From: Bacteroidota bacterium | GTDB taxonomy: Bacteria; Bacteroidota; Bacteroidia; Bacteroidales; Bacteroidaceae | Length of the DNA: 51,669 nt | Direction of reading: 5' to 3' | NCBI GenBank assembly: GCA_023458215.1 | Contig: JAEXAJ010000152.1 | Location: 1 to 51,669, forward strand | The notes under the pieces: model-generated | The model's database searches: none | The model's input: only the letters and a program-made list of their open reading frames with translations | What the model was told of the DNA's origin: nothing | Shown: positions 27,125 through 39,800 of the stretch, in pieces | Layout of the letters: every line of letters begins with the position of its first letter | How positions within the stretch are numbered: position 1 is the first letter of the stretch | Translations under genes and position numbers: made by a program

Positions 27125-30100
27125 TTAAAATTTAACGTTAACACCAAAAGAATAAGTACGAGTATTAGGATGTACGTCATTACGTGTATCCGAGCCTAAC
27201 TTTTCGGGATCGTAATCATCCAATGAAGTAAAAGTTAACAAGTTGGTGCCTGCAAGGTAAAGTCTGAGACTTTGTACACCCAACTTGGCAAGGAATGTAT
27301 TCTGCCTGAATGTATAACCCAGTTCCACATTCTTCAAGCGAAGGTAATCGCCTTTGCTCAGCCAGAAAGATGAGTAGTTATTGTTGACTGTTCCACCCAA
27401 ACGAGGCATACTGCCATTCGGATTCGCCTCCGACCATCTGTCGAGCCAGCGACTAGTCTTGTTTCCACCATTGGAGATGGTCGTTTCATCCCAATTGTAG
27501 CGATAAACACCGGCTATGCCTTGCCAGAAAGTATTGATGTCGAAATCTTTATAAGAGAATCCCAGGTTAAACGAATATTGCAGTTTCGGGAACGGGTTAC
27601 CGATAATGGTACGGTCGGCATCATTGATATTGCCATCGTTATTACGATCTTCGTACATAATATCGCCTAATTGCGGTTCTTGGTTATTCTGAAGAATCTT
27701 TTGTCCTTTTTCATTTACACGGTCCAAATCGGCTTGTGTACGATAGATGCCGATAGCTTTCAAGCCATAGAAAGAGCTGATAGCTTCGCCTTCGCGATTA
27801 ATGGTATTGTTGGAGATATTCTCAACGCCCTTCATATCGACAATCTCATTCTTCACACCCGAGAGTGAGAAACCTGCCTGCCAGCTAAAATCACCTTTCT
27901 GATCGAAATAGTTGGCCGAAAGTTCCCAACCACGGTTGCGCACTTTACCGGCATTCTGATAAGGAGCTTCCAATGAACCCAGGAAGATGCCCGGCATGGA
28001 AAGGCGCATGAGGATATCGGAAGTATTCTTCTCGTACCAGTCAAAAGTCATATTAATCTTACCTCCCCAAATGGAAGCGTCAAAACCGAAGTCAGTAATA
28101 GTAGTGGTTTCCCATTTGATTTTTTCGTTAGGTATTTTAGAGGTCTTCATACCTATTTGTTTGTTATCACCAAAATAATAACTGCCACTTGAAGAGAGCG
28201 TAGCCGAATAAGCATAGTTACCAATTTCCTGGTTACCCAGTTTACCCCAGCTTCCGCGAAGTTTGAAGGAATGGAGGAATTTTACATTTTCCATGAACTT
28301 CTCGTTAGTCAGTATCCATGCAGCCGAGAAAGAAGGAAAAGTAGCATAACGGTGTGCCTTGGGCATACGTGAAGAACCATCGTGACGAATATTCATTTCC
28401 AACAGATAGCGGCCTGCATAATTATAGTTTACCCGTCCGAAGAAAGACTGCAAAGCTGTTTCTTCTGCCGATCCGGTTACTTTGTCATTCATCGTACCAC
28501 CATCCATTTCGTAAATGTTATCGGTAGCAAAGCCTTGTTTAGAAGATTCATTCTTATCCCAACGGCTTTCCTGAATAGAATGACCTGCCAGCAAACCTAT
28601 TTCGTGCAAACCGATCGTAGTATTATAGGTCAGGATATTTTCATTGATATAGGTAGTCTCGAGATAATGATAATCAGTCAGACTGTTTGTACCGATGGTA
28701 GTCAGGGCATTACCGTCAGCATCATACTTTTGGTTATTCTTTGGATTAAATGTCGAGACATCATTCATATAGTATTTATAGGCAAGGCTTGAGCGGAATT
28801 TCAATCCCTTAACAAGGTCTATTTCACCAAAGAACTTACCATCGAAACGATAGTGCTTATTATCTTTATAACCTGTATGCAAAGCCTCTAACGGATTTTT
28901 AAAGACAGACTGGGAAATATTGGAATTGCCATCTACACATCCCCAATGCCCGTTGGAGTATTGTGCAGGAACAGTAGGACGGGTAAACCAAGTAAGATAG
29001 CGCATCAAACCGTCTTCGGTGACTTTGGTAGTCGGTTCGTCAATGTTCTGACGGCTTCCGGACAAGTTGAGTCCGAGTTTCACAATACCTAGTTGGGCAT
29101 CAAGATTGGAACGGAAATTGAAACGCTGGTTGGCAGTTTCGCGCATGATACCGTCTTGTTTGAAATATTGGGTGGAGATCATGTAATGAACAGCCTTGCT
29201 ACCTCCATTTACAGACAAGTGGTGCTGTTGCATGGCTGCTGTGCGGAACATCTCTTTTGCCCAATTAGTGTTAGCAAAATGATCGGGATCGGAACCGTCC
29301 TGTAATTTCTGCAACATCTCAGCCGTATAGGCTTTTGAGGGCCAACACTCATTGTACATCTTTGCCCATTCGTAAGAATTCACATAATCAGGCAAAACGG
29401 TAGCTTCCTGCAAAGCGATACTGCCCGAATAAGTAATGGACGGTTTCTGATCGCCTCCCCGTTTGGTGGTTACAAGAATAACTCCGTTTGCAGCACGTAC
29501 ACCATAGATAGAAGCCGAAGCCGCATCCTTCAAAACGGAAACGCTCTCAATATCATCGGCAGGAATCTCGGCAATCTGACTGACCGAACCTTCCACACCA
29601 TCAATGATGACCATCGGATTATTCGATCCGAAAGTTCCTACACCACGAATACGTATTTCGGGATTATCGTGCCCTGCCTGAGCACCATTGTTAGTTAACA
29701 TCACACCCGGCAAACGTCCTTGAAGCATGTTTGTAGTGTTGGCAACCGGCATGGAAGCCACGTCTTTAAAGTTAACGGCAGATACCGATCCAGTCAGGTT
29801 CTCTTTCTTTTGAACTCCGTAACCTACTACGACTACTTCATCGAGCATTTCGGTATCTTCTTTCAGGAGCACATCCAATATCGTATTGTCTTTGGTAATG
29901 GTAAATTCTTTATTGATATAACCAATAAAAGATACAACGAGAGTAGAATTAGGAGTTACGGAAAGAGAGAACTTTCCATCCAGATTAGTCACTGTTCCGT
30001 TAGCAGAACCTTTTTCAAGCACACTGGCACCAATGACCGGTTCGCCTGAGACGTCTTTCACTACACCAGAAACTTTAAATTTGTCTGCTGGCAGACCGGA

Positions 30101-30196
30101 GTTACTTGCATTCACCCCTTGGATGAAGCAGCAGAAACATAGAAGTAAACCTAACATAAAGTTTCTCCCTGTTTCATTCAGAGTTTTCACGTTCAT
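27125..30196 (-). CDS. SusC-like TonB-dependent transporter (PUL2)
   Basis: 1023 residues. A signal peptide (LGLLLCFCCFIQGVNAS) precedes the carboxypeptidase-regulatory-like domain (FKVSGVVKDVSGEPVIGASV). TonB-box region DEVVVVGYGVQKK and plug motifs IRGVGTFG, IDGVEGSVSQ and VLKDAASASIYGVRAANGVI follow, then the barrel ending in RTYSFGVNVKF. It imports oligosaccharides across the outer membrane. It starts the operon susC2-susD2-beta-helix and lies just downstream of HTCS2, the usual arrangement for an HTCS-controlled PUL. A TACTTTTG box at 30257-30250 gives a leader of about 47 nt. Confidence 0.95.
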   Translation of the reverse strand: MNVKTLNETGRNFMLGLLLCFCCFIQGVNASNSGLPADKFKVSGVVKDVSGEPVIGASVLEKGSANGTVTNLDGKFSLSVTPNSTLVVSFIGYINKEFTITKDNTILDVLLKEDTEMLDEVVVVGYGVQKKENLTGSVSAVNFKDVASMPVANTTNMLQGRLPGVMLTNNGAQAGHDNPEIRIRGVGTFGSNNPMVIIDGVEGSVSQIAEIPADDIESVSVLKDAASASIYGVRAANGVILVTTKRGGDQKPSITYSGSIALQEATVLPDYVNSYEWAKMYNECWPSKAYTAEMLQKLQDGSDPDHFANTNWAKEMFRTAAMQQHHLSVNGGSKAVHYMISTQYFKQDGIMRETANQRFNFRSNLDAQLGIVKLGLNLSGSRQNIDEPTTKVTEDGLMRYLTWFTRPTVPAQYSNGHWGCVDGNSNISQSVFKNPLEALHTGYKDNKHYRFDGKFFGEIDLVKGLKFRSSLAYKYYMNDVSTFNPKNNQKYDADGNALTTIGTNSLTDYHYLETTYINENILTYNTTIGLHEIGLLAGHSIQESRWDKNESSKQGFATDNIYEMDGGTMNDKVTGSAEETALQSFFGRVNYNYAGRYLLEMNIRHDGSSRMPKAHRYATFPSFSAAWILTNEKFMENVKFLHSFKLRGSWGKLGNQEIGNYAYSATLSSSGSYYFGDNKQIGMKTSKIPNEKIKWETTTITDFGFDASIWGGKINMTFDWYEKNTSDILMRLSMPGIFLGSLEAPYQNAGKVRNRGWELSANYFDQKGDFSWQAGFSLSGVKNEIVDMKGVENISNNTINREGEAISSFYGLKAIGIYRTQADLDRVNEKGQKILQNNQEPQLGDIMYEDRNNDGNINDADRTIIGNPFPKLQYSFNLGFSYKDFDINTFWQGIAGVYRYNWDETTISNGGNKTSRWLDRWSEANPNGSMPRLGGTVNNNYSSFWLSKGDYLRLKNVELGYTFRQNTFLAKLGVQSLRLYLAGTNLLTFTSLDDYDPEKLGSDTRNDVHPNTRTYSFGVNVKF

Positions 30197-30249
30197 AATA
30201 CTTAATATTAAAGGTATAACAAATGAATATTGATTGCTTTGTCTGCCGG

Positions 30250-30257
30250 CAAAAGTA
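30250..30257 (-). promoter_or_regulatory. -7 box TACTTTTG of the susC2 operon
   Basis: Read leftward, TACTTTTG fits TAnnTTTG between the HTCS2 terminator and the susC2 ATG. No -33 match is seen at the standard spacing, again consistent with dependence on an HTCS activator. Confidence 0.5.
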
Positions 30258-30283
30258 AAATGATTAAGAAAGAAATAGGGGGA

Positions 30284-30338
30284 ATTATTACCGAAAAAGG
30301 GCTGTTTAGTGGATAAACAGCCCTTTTTCGGTAATAAT
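30284..30338 (-). terminator. 25-bp perfect hairpin at the end of HTCS2
   Basis: Arms 30284-30308 and 30314-30338 are perfectly complementary over 25 bp with a 5-base loop. The outer base of the hairpin is the last base of the HTCS2 stop codon. Internal runs of five A and five T flank the G+C core, so termination could occur in either direction; it insulates HTCS2 from the susC2 promoter. Confidence 0.85.
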
Positions 30339-33300
30339 CAGCTATCATACTTCGCCATATATTCCGTAGGCGAAAGACCAAACTTCTTTTTAAAACAAGA
30401 ACTAAAATATTTGGGATCATTGAATCCCACAGCATAGGCAAGGTCATTAATACGTATCTTCTTTTTTTCATCAATCAGACGACAAGCAGCCTGCAAACGG
30501 ACATTGCCGATAAATGCCGATGGAGTAAGTCCGGTCAGTAATTTCAATTTATCTGCTAGTGTGGTACGAGACATCCCCATCTCAGCTATAAATTGTGCAT
30601 GCTCAAAATCACATTCACTCAGATGGGCGTTCACACAATCTACCGCCTTTTGAATAAATGTTTCATCCAGCGAAGTATAATTCAACTCCTTGGCCTCAAA
30701 GACCAACTGTTTGCGGAAGTCCACACCCATCCGTTTTTGTTTCTTCAACAGGTTATCAATCTTGGCAAAAAGGATAGATAAGCGGAGTGGTTTGCAAATA
30801 TATCCGTCCGCTCCCGATTCATAGCCCGTCACTTGGTCTTCGTCACTAGTCATGGCCGTCAATAGAATCAATGGTATATGGCAAGTTTCAAACCGGGTTT
30901 TCACTTGCTTGCACAACTCGATGCCATCCATTTGAGGCATCATAATGTCAGAGACGATCAAATCCACCTCTTCCGTTTCGAGTAAGGCAAGAGCTTCTAC
31001 TCCGTTTCCTGCTTTCAGTATATGATATTTGCCTTGCAAAAGGCGAACCATCAGTGCTAGTAATTCTTCATTATCTTCTACTAAAAGAATAACAGGCAAA
31101 TCGTTTTTTTCATTAGTTATTCCCGCATATTGTTCGTCCTCATTATCCTCGCCACTTGCTGTAAGTACCGGATAGTCTAAGTTTTCCGTACTTTCGTCCA
31201 TTTCATCAGAAGAATAAGAAGAACAGTAAAGAGGTATTTCTACAATAAACGTATTACCATCTTCCTTATTGCTTAACACCCGGATAGTACCATGATGCAG
31301 CATTACCAAATCTTTAGTCAACGACAATCCGATACCCGTCCCTATCGTATGGAACTTCCGATATTCGCCTTCATAAAAGCGTTCGAATAAGTGATCGAGC
31401 CTTTCTTTAGGAATGACCGCTCCCGGATTGTTCACACTAAATGTAAACAGTCCTTTTGCCTCATCATATTGTTGGCAAACCGTAATGGTTCCTCCTTCGG
31501 GAGTATATTTCGCGGCATTGGACAACAAATTATAGGCAATCTTGTCCAGTTTGTCCACATCGAAATAACCAGAGTATTCGTCTTTCCCCTCGAAACAGAT
31601 GGAAAGTTTCTGTTTCTTCACCAAAGGTATAAAAGCAGAGACAGACTTTTTGAGGAATAGACTGATATTGCCATAAGATACTTTCAAACGCAATTTCCCG
31701 TTCTCTACTTTACGGAACTCTAATATTTGCTGAATCAGACGGATCAAACGGGAAGTATTGTTGGATATCACACTGCACACCTGAGAACCAGTCGGAAGTT
31801 CTTGCTTCAATTCATCTACCGATGCCGAAATAATGGACAACGGAGTCAATAATTCATGGGTGATATTCGTAAAGAATTGAAGTTTTGCATGATTGATTTC
31901 TTCCATCTTCTGACGTTCGATCTTACCCATTTCGATGGCTTGCTTCATGCGGATGCGATTTTTCACAATGTGATAAGCATAACCTGCCAAAGCGATGAAA
32001 GCAATGCCGTACATACAATATGCCCACCACGAAAGCCACGGTGGCGGAAGAATGGTTATCTGCAAACGGCGGACTTCGGGCGACCAAATTCCATTTTGAT
32101 TAGCCCCTTTGACACAGAAAGTATACGTTCCGGCAGGCAAATTATTGTAATAAGCAAATCGGCGTCCGGCTCCTACCGAAATCCAATTCTTATCATATCC
32201 CTCGAGTTTATACAGATAACGGTTCAATTCCGGATTGATATAATTCAAAATAGAGAAGTCGATACTGAAATTATTTTCTTGATAAGACAGGTTGATACTT
32301 TCAATGAAATCGATCGCCTTGTTACCGGCAATATTTTTTTGTTCTTCATACGGAAGGCTTCGCAAAGAGAGGTTATGTATCTTTATATCAGTAATAACTA
32401 CCGGCGAACTAACAGTATCTTGAAGCATATTCCGGGGAATGAAGCTGTTTAATCCACGAAAACCACCGAAGAACAGTTCGTTATCTTTAGTCTTAAAACA
32501 GGAATTGCGGTTGAAAATGTGATCTTGTAGCCCGTCATCCACGGTATATGTACGCACTTGGGGAGTACTTCCATCCAAGGGCAGATCAATATGATACATT
32601 TCAGAGTTAGTAGTCAGCCATAAGGTATGATCACTATCTTCGAGCATACTGAACACAACGTCTCCACCCAAAAAATAGGTATTCAGAACTGACTTAAAGC
32701 GGTCTTCCTCGCGATCATACAAATCCAGTCCATTGCCATTGGTGCCCACCCAAACGCGATTGTATCCATCCACGCAAAGACTCATCGCTCCCACCGTAGA
32801 CAAGGAATTATCAGTAGGAGAATAGAACTTCACATTATACTTTTCTCCGGATGTATCTACTCGCCAAACACCTTTATTGCTGGTAGCAATCCAGATAAAA
32901 CCTTCCTTATCTTCCACCATTTTGAAGATGGAGATTTGAGGTAGAACCTGATTGGTATCCGGCAGTAATTCATCCAATGAATGAAGTTTCTGTTTAGTAT
33001 CCAGTACATATACCCCCGAACGAGTACCAATCCACAAGTTGCCATGAGTATCTTCCAACAACGAATAGATACAAATATCATTCAACTCAGGATGAGTATA
33101 TGTATTCAGTACATGTGCTTTTCCTCCCTTCTCGTCATAAAACCACACTCCATCATCCCACGTGGCAAAACATAATTCGCCCGTACTCCTGCGATACAGT
33201 ATGTCATTCACAGTAGAGGTATAGTTCATTTTCCTCAATACGGGGTGTTCTCTATAGGGAGTGACTACTTGTTTCTCTCTATCATAACAAACCAAACCAT

Positions 33301-34438
33301 AGCCCATTATTCCCATCCATATCAACCGATTGTCACTCTGAAACACACTACGAACAGAACTTGTAGGACAATATGTACGCATGCACTCCAATGGATCATA
33401 ATTGAAACGGGATTTACCGGTATTCACCGTGCAGACACCCCCACCTAACATTCCTACCCACATAAGGCCGTCATTACTACACATCAAGTTGTTTACCTCG
33501 TTGAATGGCAAATCATACTGTCGGTCTCCGGGTTTAAAATTAGTAAAGCTTCCATTCGCTTCATCGCTCTCCATGATACTGACTCCACTACGGGAACCTA
33601 TCCATATCTTTTTCGAAGTACGATCCTGAACTATACTGTAGATGATATTATCAAGCAAGGAGTTTTCATCTCTATCATTATGCACGTAGGTACGGAATGA
33701 AAAGTGTTCCATATCATAAGCATTCACCAATTTCACCAAACCATAGCGCCAAGTTCCTACCCAAATATTCTCTGCTTCATCTTGAAACAAAACATGTGAT
33801 GAGTTATTGGGGTTTATACCTAAATAGGAATAAAACTCTTGTTTAGACGGATCAAAACGCAATAATCCATCTGCCCAAGTACCTATCCATATATGTCCAC
33901 GATTATCCTCTATGACAGATTTGACATCAACACCCTTTTCTAGCTCAAAAGATTGCTTGCCTGCTTTGCGTCGGAAAAGCCCCTTGTTTCCTCCCACCCA
34001 TAAATCACCATTACGTGAGAAAAGTATGGCTTCTATGTTGCACACCTGCAAAACAGGGCTCACGATCTTCTCTATTTCATCGGTTACTTTATGAAGTACA
34101 TACAGCCCGTTATGCGTACCAATCCACAAATTATTGTTCTTATCTTCTGTTACGATATTCACGAAACTATCAATAGAACGTCCGTGATTAACACCATCAG
34201 GCTTATACATGACGATAGAGTATCCGTCATAACGCAGCAAACCATTATAGGTGGAGATCCAAATATATCCTTCACTATCCTGATAGAGTTTACGTACTTC
34301 GTTAGTCGGAAAGTTAATAGTGGTGGATAGAGGTTTAAAATGGAATACATCTTTATCCTTTGCCCCAATATTCAATGAGAATGAAAGAGTATAGATGAAT
34401 ACAATGATATATTTCTTCCATTGTGTTTCAGGCAGCAT
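30338..34438 (-). CDS. Hybrid two-component system regulator HTCS2
   Basis: 1366 residues from ATG 34438; an upstream extension was rejected because this start gives a better signal peptide (KYIIVFIYTLSFSLNIGAKD). The layout is as in HTCS1: periplasmic propeller repeats (YQDSEGYIWISTYNGLLRYD, DNRGHIWIGTWADGLLRF), a Y_Y_Y domain (GRRFAYYNNLPAGTYTFCV) and one membrane helix. The kinase has FFTNITHELLTPL (His near 861), YNLLSNAAKYT and GTGIGLSL. A receiver with VSDIMMPQMDG (Asp near 1163) and an AraC-type helix-turn-helix (INDLAYAVGFNDPKYFSSCF) follow. The usual G1 box is altered to SVNNPGAVIP, lacking the typical DNGxGI, which may lower kinase activity. It probably activates susC2 and the PUL2 enzyme operons when a periplasmic oligosaccharide binds. 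Confidence 0.95.
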   Translation of the reverse strand: MLPETQWKKYIIVFIYTLSFSLNIGAKDKDVFHFKPLSTTINFPTNEVRKLYQDSEGYIWISTYNGLLRYDGYSIVMYKPDGVNHGRSIDSFVNIVTEDKNNNLWIGTHNGLYVLHKVTDEIEKIVSPVLQVCNIEAILFSRNGDLWVGGNKGLFRRKAGKQSFELEKGVDVKSVIEDNRGHIWIGTWADGLLRFDPSKQEFYSYLGINPNNSSHVLFQDEAENIWVGTWRYGLVKLVNAYDMEHFSFRTYVHNDRDENSLLDNIIYSIVQDRTSKKIWIGSRSGVSIMESDEANGSFTNFKPGDRQYDLPFNEVNNLMCSNDGLMWVGMLGGGVCTVNTGKSRFNYDPLECMRTYCPTSSVRSVFQSDNRLIWMGIMGYGLVCYDREKQVVTPYREHPVLRKMNYTSTVNDILYRRSTGELCFATWDDGVWFYDEKGGKAHVLNTYTHPELNDICIYSLLEDTHGNLWIGTRSGVYVLDTKQKLHSLDELLPDTNQVLPQISIFKMVEDKEGFIWIATSNKGVWRVDTSGEKYNVKFYSPTDNSLSTVGAMSLCVDGYNRVWVGTNGNGLDLYDREEDRFKSVLNTYFLGGDVVFSMLEDSDHTLWLTTNSEMYHIDLPLDGSTPQVRTYTVDDGLQDHIFNRNSCFKTKDNELFFGGFRGLNSFIPRNMLQDTVSSPVVITDIKIHNLSLRSLPYEEQKNIAGNKAIDFIESINLSYQENNFSIDFSILNYINPELNRYLYKLEGYDKNWISVGAGRRFAYYNNLPAGTYTFCVKGANQNGIWSPEVRRLQITILPPPWLSWWAYCMYGIAFIALAGYAYHIVKNRIRMKQAIEMGKIERQKMEEINHAKLQFFTNITHELLTPLSIISASVDELKQELPTGSQVCSVISNNTSRLIRLIQQILEFRKVENGKLRLKVSYGNISLFLKKSVSAFIPLVKKQKLSICFEGKDEYSGYFDVDKLDKIAYNLLSNAAKYTPEGGTITVCQQYDEAKGLFTFSVNNPGAVIPKERLDHLFERFYEGEYRKFHTIGTGIGLSLTKDLVMLHHGTIRVLSNKEDGNTFIVEIPLYCSSYSSDEMDESTENLDYPVLTASGEDNEDEQYAGITNEKNDLPVILLVEDNEELLALMVRLLQGKYHILKAGNGVEALALLETEEVDLIVSDIMMPQMDGIELCKQVKTRFETCHIPLILLTAMTSDEDQVTGYESGADGYICKPLRLSILFAKIDNLLKKQKRMGVDFRKQLVFEAKELNYTSLDETFIQKAVDCVNAHLSECDFEHAQFIAEMGMSRTTLADKLKLLTGLTPSAFIGNVRLQAACRLIDEKKKIRINDLAYAVGFNDPKYFSSCFKKKFGLSPTEYMAKYDS

Positions 34439-34570
34439 AATTTTAATATTAGATTTGTGTGCAATATTCGACAAAAAAACGAAGCTATACAAATATTGCA
34501 CATTAATTTTTCTTCTTCCAATAGCTCTTCAGGCACTCAGTCTCCCATTCTTATCAAAAAGTACAAACAC

Positions 34571-34607
34571 AAAAAGCCTCCCATTAGACTGTAAATGAGA
34601 GGCTTTT
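34571..34607 (-). terminator. Terminator of the GH2 gene
   Basis: Read leftward, a stem of AAAAGCCTC with its complement, extended by CATT/AATG pairing (34607-34594 with 34585-34572), ends in TTTTT. It lies 13 bases past the GH2 stop and separates the enzyme genes from HTCS2. Confidence 0.8.
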
Positions 34608-34620
34608 AATATAAACTTAT

Positions 34621-37773
<3,153 letters not shown>

Positions 37774-37774
<1 letters not shown>

Positions 37775-37781
37775 AAAGGTA
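37774..37781 (-). promoter_or_regulatory. -7 box TACCTTTG of the GH2 gene
   Basis: TACCTTTG on the minus strand matches TAnnTTTG, 58 bp before the GH2 ATG at 37716. It suggests GH2 can be transcribed apart from the GH51 genes. Confidence 0.5.
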
Positions 37782-37828
37782 GAAAAGTTATAAGGTATTC
37801 AAGAAGAATTATCGTTCAAAAATGACTG

Positions 37829-39769
37829 TTATTTACTCATTTGCAACCGATATACTCCGAATGAACGTGGTTGTACCTCTAAATCCAAAGAAGTAGCGCT
37901 TACTTCTACCGGACGGATACGAGGTACTATCGCTTCCTGATCCAAGGTATTGATCGCTTTCCAATCACAGTTCTGCAAATAAGTGCAAGTACCTGATACG
38001 ACGTGTTGCTTCTTCAAGCCGTTGAAGTCAATCTTTATTTTTGCAGGCTGAGCTCCGGCATTGACAAGCTTCAAGATGACCTCACCCGTAGGAGCATCCA
38101 AGGCAGCAGTAGCATAGAGGCTGTCTTGTCCGGTTACAGGCTTACCATTCATCTGTAATGAGAGCACATCGGTTCCAGCATTCATGCCATACATCTGCTG
38201 TACATAATAATTAGGGGTACGCATCATACGGAGATTATCGAACCAAATCAGGTCGGGATTCCATTGCCATGCATCCACATGAGCAAAGAGCGGAGCGTAT
38301 GTAGCCAAACGAACAACATCGGCGTTGCGTTCAAGCCCCGTCATGAAGGCAGCTTCGGACAAGGCAGCGAGGAAGTTATTGGCTTTACCCGTAGGATGGT
38401 CGTGCGAAGCATACTCACCGGCAAATACTTTAGGACCTTTGCGGTCGTAATTATCATAACGGGCGGCATTGGCAAAGAACCAATCGGGAGCCATGTAATA
38501 ATGTTCATCCACCAGGTCGGCACCCAAACGTTTCATTTCGGGCCAAAGATAATCGAACTTATCACCGCCGGCACTAGGACCGGAGGAACCGATAATCTGA
38601 ATAGTAGGATATTTGGCACGAATAGCTTTCATGAAGACTTCGAGACGCTCGGTATAGACTGCATCCCACTGCTCATTGCCGATGGCAATCATCTTCAAGT
38701 TGAATGGTGCAGGATGTCCCATGTCGGCGCGTACCTTTCCCCATTTGGTAGTAATGGGGCCATTGGCAAACTCTATCAGGTCGAGAGCATCTTGCACATA
38801 GGGGTCGAGTTCGGCGATAGGAACTACTTCGTTGCTTTCGTACTGGCAGGAAAGACCACAACTTAATACGGGAAGAGGTTCGGCACCCAGGTCTTCGCTC
38901 AAAAGGAAGTACTCGTAATAACCCAGTCCGAGTGTTTGGAAATAGTCGGGGAATGCTTTGTGTGTAAAGGTGTAATTCCAACGATTCTCATTCAGAGGGC
39001 GATTCTCAACGGGGCCTACACTGTTCTTCCACTGATAGCGGGTAGCCAGGCTGTTGCCTTCGATGATACAGCCGCCGGGGAAACGGAATACACCGGGATT
39101 GAGGTCATAGAGCGCCTGAGCAAGGTCTTTGCGCAAACCGTTCTCGCGTTGTTTCCAAGTATTGGCGGGAAATAGGGAGATGTGATCCATATCCACTGTA
39201 CCTTTCGTCAATAAAACGACACGCAGGCGGGCGTGGGCATCGGTGAAAGGAGATTTCAAAGTTGCGGTGAGCTTCTGCCAGTTATTGCCACTGACTTCGA
39301 GTTCCTTCTTCAAAAGATTCTCACCGTTGGAGTTCACCAACTCAATGGAGAGTTTCATCGGGCGGGCATCCGGAGTACGGGCATAAACAGAGAAACGGTA
39401 ATCTTCTCCTTGCTTCAAACCAATGCCGCGATAGCCTTCATTATCAAGTCCGGCACGGAGCAAACGCCCGTCGTTAACTACACGTACATAATGTGGGTTA
39501 CGATCGAAGCAAGGATCGGCATCATTAACCGTGACATTGCCGAAAGGTACCCATCCTACGAAGGATTGGGGGAACTCAAAAGAACGGTTCTTCACAAGTT
39601 CGGCATACAATCCGCCATCGGCTCCGAAGTTAATGTCTTCAAAAAAGATGCCGTACATGGCCGGGTTGATCTTGGCGGTCGGCTTAGAGACATCCACCGT
39701 CATTACATACTGCTGGGCATGGATGCCGAGGGCAAAAGACAATGCTAATAAAGTCGTTAATCTTTTCAT
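37829..39769 (-). CDS. GH51 alpha-L-arabinofuranosidase (PUL2, short form)
   Basis: 646 residues; signal peptide ends near GIHAQQ (about 19). YGIFFEDINFGADGGLYAEL and NRSFEF start the GH51 module. A CBM4/9-like beta-sandwich is inserted at about 60-200. The TIM barrel has RFPGGCIIEGNSL, IAIGNEQWDAVY (acid/base Glu near 366) and VFAGEYASH (nucleophile Glu near 452), and the C-terminal beta domain ends in QPRSFGVYRL. It releases terminal alpha-L-arabinofuranose from arabinan or arabinogalactan side chains. It starts 31 bp after the stop of the other GH51 gene, so the two are an operon. The pair may split work by linkage (alpha-1,2, 1,3, 1,5) or by location; the sequence does not decide this. 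Confidence 0.93.
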   Translation of the reverse strand: MKRLTTLLALSFALGIHAQQYVMTVDVSKPTAKINPAMYGIFFEDINFGADGGLYAELVKNRSFEFPQSFVGWVPFGNVTVNDADPCFDRNPHYVRVVNDGRLLRAGLDNEGYRGIGLKQGEDYRFSVYARTPDARPMKLSIELVNSNGENLLKKELEVSGNNWQKLTATLKSPFTDAHARLRVVLLTKGTVDMDHISLFPANTWKQRENGLRKDLAQALYDLNPGVFRFPGGCIIEGNSLATRYQWKNSVGPVENRPLNENRWNYTFTHKAFPDYFQTLGLGYYEYFLLSEDLGAEPLPVLSCGLSCQYESNEVVPIAELDPYVQDALDLIEFANGPITTKWGKVRADMGHPAPFNLKMIAIGNEQWDAVYTERLEVFMKAIRAKYPTIQIIGSSGPSAGGDKFDYLWPEMKRLGADLVDEHYYMAPDWFFANAARYDNYDRKGPKVFAGEYASHDHPTGKANNFLAALSEAAFMTGLERNADVVRLATYAPLFAHVDAWQWNPDLIWFDNLRMMRTPNYYVQQMYGMNAGTDVLSLQMNGKPVTGQDSLYATAALDAPTGEVILKLVNAGAQPAKIKIDFNGLKKQHVVSGTCTYLQNCDWKAINTLDQEAIVPRIRPVEVSATSLDLEVQPRSFGVYRLQMSK

Positions 39770-39800
39770 ATTGATATATTCAAATTAATAAATGCTCAAT

